Below, piece by piece: positions 59,535-64,000 of a DNA stretch of 64,000 bases. Within the stretch, counting starts at the first letter, position 1. The number at the start of each line of letters is the position of its first letter. The stretch is taken from contig NZ_RBWV01000016.1 of NCBI RefSeq assembly GCF_003634695.1, forward strand, positions 62,001 to 126,000. Direction: 5' to 3'. The translations under genes and the position numbers were made by a program. The notes beneath the pieces are model-generated. The model made no database searches and was not told the DNA's origin. It was given only the letters and a program-made list of their open reading frames with translations. Source of the DNA: Motilibacter peucedani (lineage in GTDB: Bacteria > Actinomycetota > Actinomycetes > Motilibacterales > Motilibacteraceae).

Positions 59535-60422
59535 TCACGCCCGAGGTGCTCCAGGGGTCCGGAGCTCGGGCTCGGGCCCGGGCGCGGGCTGCTGCCCGGC
59601 GAGGGCCTGCGGGTCGAAGCGGGCGAGCGCCACCGCGCCGAGGCCGGCCAGCGCGATGCCGAGGACGGCGACGGGGGCCCAGCCGCTGCGTACCTCGTCG
59701 CCCAGCGCGAGCACGCCGACCAGCGCCGGGCCCGCGGTCTGGCTCAGCACCATCGCGGCGGTGCCGGTGACGGCCGAGCCGCGCTGGAGCGCGGCCGAGT
59801 AGAGCAGGAAGGCGGTGGCCCCGGCGAGCAGCAGGGCGTAGGCAGCCGGGTCGCGCACGACGACCGACGGCGCGAAGCTCGGCAGCAGCCGCGCCGAGAT
59901 CGCCACGACGGCGAAGCCGCAGCCGGCGACGAAGCCGAGCAGCAGCGGCTCGGCGCGACCCGGGGCGCGGCCCGCCGCCGCGCCCGCCAGCACGATGCCG
60001 GCGGTCACCGCGAGCAGCCAGGCGCGCTGGCCGACGGTGCTCGACACCTCGCCCGAGTCGCCCGCCGCCCCGCCGATGAGCGCGAGGCCCGTCACGACGG
60101 CGACCACCGCGACCCGGTCGGCGAACGTCAGGGCCGTGCCGAGCACACGGGCCGCCAGCAGCGCGGTCACCGCGACGCTCGAGCCGATGATCGTCTGGGC
60201 CAGGAACAGCGGCAGCGTGCGCAGCGCGGAGAAGTGCAGGCCGAACCCGACCAGGTTGAGGGCGAGGGCTCCGGCGAAGGCGGGGTGGCGCAGCAGGCGC
60301 AGCAGCAGCCGCGGGTCGACGACCGAGGTGGCGGCCTCCGTGCGCACCGAGAGCGCCTGCAGCAGCGCGGCGACGCCGAACGCGACGGCCGCCGCCACCG
60401 CCGCGAGCAGGCCGAGCAGCAC
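59535..60422 (-). CDS. DMT-superfamily permease (EamA-like)
   Basis: A 295-residue transporter with about ten spans in two five-helix repeats, as in EamA drug/metabolite transporters: VLLGLLAAVAAAVAFGVAAL at the start, LFLAQTIIGSSVAVTALLAA and AAMVLSQTAGPALVGVLALG. It is very alanine- and leucine-rich. GTG 60422 lies two bases after the stop of the phosphatidyltransferase gene, so the two are in one operon and may act on related lipids or their precursors. Substrate unknown. Confidence 0.8.
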   Translation of the reverse strand: MLLGLLAAVAAAVAFGVAALLQALSVRTEAATSVVDPRLLLRLLRHPAFAGALALNLVGFGLHFSALRTLPLFLAQTIIGSSVAVTALLAARVLGTALTFADRVAVVAVVTGLALIGGAAGDSGEVSSTVGQRAWLLAVTAGIVLAGAAAGRAPGRAEPLLLGFVAGCGFAVVAISARLLPSFAPSVVVRDPAAYALLLAGATAFLLYSAALQRGSAVTGTAAMVLSQTAGPALVGVLALGDEVRSGWAPVAVLGIALAGLGAVALARFDPQALAGQQPAPGPEPELRTPGAPRA

Positions 60423-60424
60423 GG

Positions 60425-61222
60425 CTAGGCGGCGACCGCGCCCGCGGGCTGGCTGCGCCGCAGGCTGGTGAGGTAGAGGCTGATGCCGACGTAGTAGACG
60501 AGGTAGGCCAGCGAGACCGCCTCGACGACGGCGTTGGGGTCGGGCATCTGCCAGAGCAGCACCGCGTAGGTCACCAGCCACACCGCAGTCACGACCAGTG
60601 TCGGCACCTGCAGGACGACCGTGCGCGAGGGGTAGACGTAGCCGATCGGCACGAAGACCAGCACGGCGCACACCAGCAGGACCACGGTCACCGTGGTCGA
60701 GCCCAGGCCGAGGACCACCGCGTAGAACGCCACGATGTTCCAGTAGCTCGGGAAGCCGGTGAACAGGTGGTCGTCGGTCTTCGCGTCGGCCCGGCAGAAC
60801 TGGTAGCAGGAGGCCAGCAGCGGCACTGCAGCCACGACCGCTCCCCAGGCGCCCGAGGGCAGGTAGCCCGCCGTCCAGAGCAGGACGATCGGCGCGAACG
60901 CGTAGGTGAGGTAGTCGACGATGTCGTCGAGCCGCGCGCCGTCGAACTCCGGCACGACCTCCTTGACGCGGACCGCGCGGGCGAGGGTGCCGTCGGTGCC
61001 GTCGATGACCAGGGCGAGCAGGGCGAGCCAGAGGGCGCGCACGACGTGGCCGTCGATCGCGGCGAGGACCATCAGCAGGCCGACGGCCGCACCGCTGGCG
61101 GTGAACGCGTGCACCGCCCAGGCCGCGAGCCGCTCGCGGACGGAGTACGACGTGCGGGGCGTCGTCTTCTGCGTCTCGATGTCCGACTCCTGCGCCGTGG
61201 TTCGGCTGCCGCTCGGCGCCAC
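60425..61222 (-). CDS. CDP-alcohol phosphatidyltransferase, Pcs-like
   Basis: A 265-residue membrane enzyme. The family motif DG-x2-AR-x12-G-x3-D-x3-D reads D77-G-T-L-A-R82 with G95, D99 and D103 (DGTLARAVRVKEVVPEF and then DGARLDDIVDYLTYAF). The 12-residue spacing and RVKEVVPEFDGA match phosphatidylcholine synthase, which joins choline to CDP-diacylglycerol, better than phosphatidylglycerophosphate synthase. About eight membrane spans follow. The start is GTG 61222; TAGGAT at 61236-61241 (minus strand) could be its -10. Confidence 0.8.
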   Translation of the reverse strand: MAPSGSRTTAQESDIETQKTTPRTSYSVRERLAAWAVHAFTASGAAVGLLMVLAAIDGHVVRALWLALLALVIDGTDGTLARAVRVKEVVPEFDGARLDDIVDYLTYAFAPIVLLWTAGYLPSGAWGAVVAAVPLLASCYQFCRADAKTDDHLFTGFPSYWNIVAFYAVVLGLGSTTVTVVLLVCAVLVFVPIGYVYPSRTVVLQVPTLVVTAVWLVTYAVLLWQMPDPNAVVEAVSLAYLVYYVGISLYLTSLRRSQPAGAVAA

Positions 61223-61490
61223 CGTCTGTCGGGCGATCCTACGCCGGGGATGGAAGAACCCGCGGGCGGTCGTCAACGACCATGTGCCGGGGGGACTGAT
61301 CCCCGACGCCCGCGGGTTCCGGTGACTGCCTGGGTATAGCCGGCCGCGCCTGCGACCGGTTGCCCGGGAGTCGTGGCTAGCTGGCAGCCACCTCACGAGT
61401 CCGATAACTACTCAAAGTCTCGAACCACCTCCCTTCCCGTGTACGAGAACCGTACGTCGTGCGCGCCGGATCCGCCACTGCATTGGTCGG
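61223..61490. other. Intergenic region with structured repeat
   Basis: 268 bases with no plausible gene. It contains the -10-like TAGGAT (61236-61241, minus strand), the 64-base foldable repeat at 61256-61319, and an AT-richer part (61380-61450) with an inverted repeat GTACG-AGAAC-CGTAC at 61441-61455 that could be a regulator site. Confidence 0.5.
61256..61319. repeat. Long inverted repeat foldable as a three-arm structure
   Basis: Outer arms GAACCCGCGGGCG (61256-61268) and its exact complement (61307-61319) form a 13-base-pair stem. Inside are two small hairpins: GTCG-TCAA-CGAC (61269-61280) and GGGGA-CTGA-TCCCC (about 61291-61304). Together they fold as a three-way junction on either strand. 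It could be a terminator for the upstream udgX operon, an RNA, or an element of the phosphatidyltransferase promoter region. Confidence 0.6.
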
Positions 61491-62180
61491 TCAGGCGAGG
61501 GCGGCGGCCACCACGCGCAGGTCGGCGACCAGCCCGTCGAACGCCTGCGCCCGGGCGGCCTCGGCGTCATCCGTGCCGACCCCGGCGCGGAGCACCGCCG
61601 ACGGGTGGATGGTGGCCATCAGCCAGCCCGACTGCACCGCGGCGGCCTCGCCCTCGTCGGCGACGAGCCGCGGGAACAGCTGGCCCCGGCTCTTCGTGAC
61701 CCGGAAGGAGGGCCCGAGCAGTGCCTTGGCGGCCGTGGCGCCGAGGCAGACGACCACCTCGGGGTCGACGACCGCGAGCTCCGCGCCCAGCCACGGCCGG
61801 CACGCCTCCACGTGGACCCGGTCGGGCGACTGGTGGATGCGCCGCTTGCCCGGCGCCGACTGCGTGAAGCGGAAGTGCTTGACCGCGTTGGTGACGTAGG
61901 CGTCGGTGCGCGCGACGCCGGCCGCGTCGAGCGCCTCGTCGAGCAGGCGGCCGGCCGGCCCGACGAAAGGCTCCCCGGCGCGGTCCTCCTGGTCGCCCGG
62001 CTGCTCGCCCACCAGGGCGACCCGCGCGGTCGGCGAGCCGGAGGAGAACACCACCTGGGTGGCCGGCTCCCACAGCTCGCAGCCGCGGCAGGCAGGGGCG
62101 GCCGAGCGGAGCCCGTCGAGGCCAACCCCCGCCGGCACCCACTGCGCCGCTCCGGGTCGTGCCTCGCTCGGTGCGCTCAT
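61491..62180 (-). CDS. udgX: UdgX-type uracil-DNA glycosylase
   Basis: A 229-residue UDG-superfamily enzyme. Motif A is GEQPG at 58-62 in VALVGEQPGDQEDRAGEPF, and the diagnostic UdgX loop KRRIH lies at 112-116 (QSAPGKRRIHQSPDRVH); H116 corresponds to the histidine that forms a covalent bond with abasic DNA in the known enzyme. HPS at 192-194 is the second motif. Cysteines C31, C34, C127 and C145 probably hold a 4Fe-4S cluster. It excises uracil and may stay attached. Its ATG overlaps the RHH gene stop by four bases. Confidence 0.9.
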   Translation of the reverse strand: MSAPSEARPGAAQWVPAGVGLDGLRSAAPACRGCELWEPATQVVFSSGSPTARVALVGEQPGDQEDRAGEPFVGPAGRLLDEALDAAGVARTDAYVTNAVKHFRFTQSAPGKRRIHQSPDRVHVEACRPWLGAELAVVDPEVVVCLGATAAKALLGPSFRVTKSRGQLFPRLVADEGEAAAVQSGWLMATIHPSAVLRAGVGTDDAEAARAQAFDGLVADLRVVAAALA

Positions 62181-62473
62181 CGCTGCAGCCAGCTCCGGAT
62201 CAGGTGGTAGGTCGCGTCCTCGGCGGTGTACCCGGCGGCCTCCGCCTGCGAACGCAGCCTCTTGCGCAGCGAGCGAGGCAGCCGGACCGTCAGCGTGACG
62301 ACCTCGTCCTTGCCCTTCTTCGGGCGCTTGTCGGGCTTCTCGGTGGGCCGGTCGCGCGTCGTCTCGCGGGCTGGCGGCAGCTGCGCCTCGAAGGAGGTGA
62401 GCCGCTCCGGGGCCGGGCGGGCGGTGCCGCCGGCGCCGGTGCGGAACGCCGGCCTCGGGCGGGGGTCGGTCAC
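62177..62473 (-). CDS. Ribbon-helix-helix-like protein encoded between ParA and UdgX
   Basis: A 98-residue basic protein. Its N-terminal 50 residues are Pro/Arg/Gly-rich and probably disordered; the C-terminal part KDEVVTLTVRLPRSLRKRLR and AEAAGYTAEDATYHLIRSWL fits a ribbon-helix-helix (CopG/ParG-like) DNA-binding fold. ParG-like proteins are the usual partners of ParA-type ATPases. The gene overlaps the genes on both sides by four bases (GTGA and ATGA), so the three are translated together. Confidence 0.65.
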   Translation of the reverse strand: MTDPRPRPAFRTGAGGTARPAPERLTSFEAQLPPARETTRDRPTEKPDKRPKKGKDEVVTLTVRLPRSLRKRLRSQAEAAGYTAEDATYHLIRSWLQR

Positions 62474-63300
62474 CTGCGACCTGCCTTCCTGGACGAGCGC
62501 CCCGCGAGCGGTCCCGAGCCGAGGTCGGTGCCCAGCAGGTGGGTCAGGTGCGCGTCGAAGGCGGCGGCCGCCTCCCGGGCTCCCGGCGAGCGCAGCGCCT
62601 GCACCGGCAGGTAGGCGCCGGCAGCCTGCTGCAGCGCGCTGCGGTCGAGCACCGGCGGCTCGAGCAGCAGCTCGGGGAAGGCCTCGCGCAGCTCGCCCAG
62701 CCGGTGCCGGTGCTCGGCCGAGCGCGGCCGCACCCGGTTGACGACGATGCCCGCCGCGGCCAGCCGCAGGTTCGAGCCCTGCCGCACCGCCTCGACCGCG
62801 TCGAGCGCCTGGGCCGCGCCGTGCAGGGCGAACAGCGCCGGCTCGGTGACGACGAGCGCGCGGTCGGACGCTGCCAGCGCGTTGCGCGTCAGGTGCCCGA
62901 GCGCGGGCGGGCAGTCGAGCAGCACCAGCGCCGGGGCGGGGGAGCCGTCGGCGTAGCCGGCGTCGAGGCGCCCGAGCGCGCGGCGCAGCCGCAGCGGGTC
63001 GCGGTCGCCGGCCGCCTCGCGGGCCGACAGCGAGGTCTCGGAGACGACGACGCGTACGTCTGCCCCCCACCCGCTCGGCACCGCAGCCGCCGCGACGGCG
63101 CCGGAGCGCGCCTGGTCGAGGACGTCGGCGGCGGTCAGCGCCGCGGCGTCCGGATCGAGCACGGTCGAGGCGTTGGACTGCGGGTCGAGGTCCAGGACGA
63201 GCACGCGTACGCCGCGGCGCAGTGCCGCGCCCGCCAGCCCGAGGGTCACCGTCGTCTTGCCCACGCCGCCCTTGAGGCTGACGACGGAGATGACGATCAC
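62470..63300 (-). CDS. ParA/MinD-family ATPase
   Basis: A 276-residue P-loop ATPase with a deviant Walker A KGGVGKTT at 10-17, LVLDLDPQSNASTVLDPDA (Walker A' region) and LVLLDCPPALGHLTRNALAA (Walker B). This is the ParA type involved in DNA or protein positioning. It has no ParB partner here, but a 98-residue RHH-like protein follows with a four-base overlap, then UdgX. It starts at GTG 63300 with minus-strand TAGGCT seven bases upstream. The chromosomal parAB locus is elsewhere. Confidence 0.88.
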   Translation of the reverse strand: MIVISVVSLKGGVGKTTVTLGLAGAALRRGVRVLVLDLDPQSNASTVLDPDAAALTAADVLDQARSGAVAAAAVPSGWGADVRVVVSETSLSAREAAGDRDPLRLRRALGRLDAGYADGSPAPALVLLDCPPALGHLTRNALAASDRALVVTEPALFALHGAAQALDAVEAVRQGSNLRLAAAGIVVNRVRPRSAEHRHRLGELREAFPELLLEPPVLDRSALQQAAGAYLPVQALRSPGAREAAAAFDAHLTHLLGTDLGSGPLAGRSSRKAGRR

Positions 63301-63307
63301 CGAGCGG

Positions 63308-63313
63308 AGCCTA
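63308..63313 (-). promoter_or_regulatory. -10 element of a leaderless promoter (parA-RHH-udgX operon)
   Basis: Minus-strand TAGGCT, seven bases, GTG 63300. No ribosome-binding site. Confidence 0.6.
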
Positions 63314-63346
63314 GGGCCCGCGCGGTGCCGACGCGGGCAGGCGCGC

Positions 63347-64000
63347 TCAGGAGCGGGTCGCCTCGTAGCGGCGCAGCGCCTCGAGCCGCTCGGCCGCGTG
63401 GTCGACGATGCGCTCGGGGTAGCCCTCGCGCAGCCCGCCCGGCAGCAGCCAGGGCTCGTGGACCGCCTTGCCCGGCACGCCGCGCAGCTCGGGCACGTAG
63501 CGGCGGACGTAGTCGCCGTCGGGGTCGTACTGCTTGCCCTGCGTCACCGGGTTGAAGACGCGGAAGTAAGGCGCCGCGTCGGTGCCGGTGCCCGCCACCC
63601 ACTGCCAGCCGTGGTTGTTGCTCGCGAGGTCGCCGTCGCGCAGCCCGCGCATGAAGTGGCGGGCGCCCAGCCCCCAGTCGACGTGCAGGTCCTTCACGAG
63701 GAAGGACGCGACGACCATGCGCACCCGGTTGTGCACCCACCCGACGGCGGCGAGCTGGCGCATCCCGGCGTCGACGAACGGGTAGCCGGTGCGCCCCTGC
63801 GCCCAGGCCGTGAACCGCCGGTCGGCGTCGGCGCCCTCGTCGAGCTGGATGCCGGCCATGTCCGGCTTGAGCGAGCGGCGGGCGCTCTCGGGCTGCCGCC
63901 AGAGGACGTCGGCGTAGAACTCGCGCCAGCACAGCTCGTTGCGGTAGGTCGTGGGGCTCTTGCCCGGCAACCCGGCCAGGTCGGCGAGCAGGGTCCGCGG
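63347..64000 (-). CDS. Deoxyribodipyrimidine photolyase (3' part, cut by window edge)
   Basis: The C-terminal 217 residues of a class I photolyase; the frame stays open to the last base. The FAD-binding half is clear: LCWREFYADVLW, GYPFVDAGMRQLAAVGWVHN, NRVRMVVASFLVKDLHVDWG, ASNNHGWQWVAGTGTDAAPY and FRVFNPVTQGKQYDPDGDYV. It repairs cyclobutane pyrimidine dimers using light. The N-terminal antenna domain is outside the window. It lies 46 bases upstream of, and in the same direction as, the ParA operon, so DNA-repair genes cluster here. Confidence 0.93.
   Translation of the reverse strand, partial: PRTLLADLAGLPGKSPTTYRNELCWREFYADVLWRQPESARRSLKPDMAGIQLDEGADADRRFTAWAQGRTGYPFVDAGMRQLAAVGWVHNRVRMVVASFLVKDLHVDWGLGARHFMRGLRDGDLASNNHGWQWVAGTGTDAAPYFRVFNPVTQGKQYDPDGDYVRRYVPELRGVPGKAVHEPWLLPGGLREGYPERIVDHAAERLEALRRYEATRS

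Noticed and set aside
60425-61396. Longer start at 61396 for the phosphatidyltransferase
   Set aside because: Would read through the inverted repeat and yield a low-quality, Arg/Pro-rich extension; GTG 61222 fits the family.

Overview
The window is about 73% G+C by eye, uses GTG starts freely, and carries marker families of Actinobacteria: a CIRCE-controlled groEL without groES, XPB helicase with its partner, DUF1684, DUF2530, DUF2771, DUF3027 and DUF4031 proteins, a 127-residue cold shock protein, UdgX, and a mycothiol-type maleylpyruvate isomerase homologue. Many genes have an extended -10 element (TANNNT) 6-7 bases before the start codon, the actinobacterial leaderless-transcript arrangement. 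From memory, the order XPB / helicase partner / cold shock / DUF2771 / MFS / DUF2530 / MarR / serC / citA / gltA resembles Mycobacterium tuberculosis Rv0861c-Rv0896, so much of the window is conserved chromosomal backbone. I cannot name the genus.

Layout. 1-5.7 kb: SorC regulator, phosphotransferase-fold protein, CIRCE-groEL and an SMP-30 lactonase. 5.7-10.6 kb: drug exporter, DUF4031, methyltransferase, DUF1684, then a ROK regulator translationally coupled to a free-standing DeoR sensor domain. 10.6-16 kb: XPB helicase and its WYL/helicase-C partner around a GNAT-ArfB pair. 16-24.3 kb: cold shock protein, secreted beta-helix protein, a degenerate MqnB-like protein, DUF2771 lipoprotein, MFS, DUF3027 and a large sacsin-type ATPase. 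24.3-29 kb: exporter with divergent double-AsnC regulator, OsmC protein, a gene remnant, and a beta-lactamase-fold hydrolase.

29-38.6 kb is a sugar island: galactokinase on one strand and, on the other, a complete RbsA/RbsC/RbsB-type importer followed by a Gfo/Idh/MocA oxidoreductase, a TIM-barrel isomerase, a ROK regulator and an NAD-dependent epimerase. The substrate cannot be read from sequence. 38.6-46.9 kb: backbone with MarR-MFS, a 28-residue membrane peptide, a methyltransferase, a beta-propeller protein, glycerate kinase and SerC. 47-51.2 kb is a secreted GH92 alpha-mannosidase with duplicated C-terminal modules. 51.2-56.4 kb has two citrate synthases flanking PdxH and an ArsR/MFS pair with two clear operators. 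56.5-59.5 kb is a secreted subtilase with low-complexity tail. 59.5-61.2 kb has a DMT permease and a Pcs-type phosphatidyltransferase. 61.5-64 kb is a tight ParA-RHH-UdgX operon next to a photolyase cut by the window edge.

Most interesting points: the ParA/RHH/UdgX operon, a foldable three-arm inverted repeat at 61256-61319, the paired 22-base ArsR operators, the leaderless promoter series, the 28-residue peptide gene, and the sacsin-like ATPase locus. No stretch above 300 bases lacks a gene. I saw no rRNA, tRNA, CRISPR, transposase or integrase.
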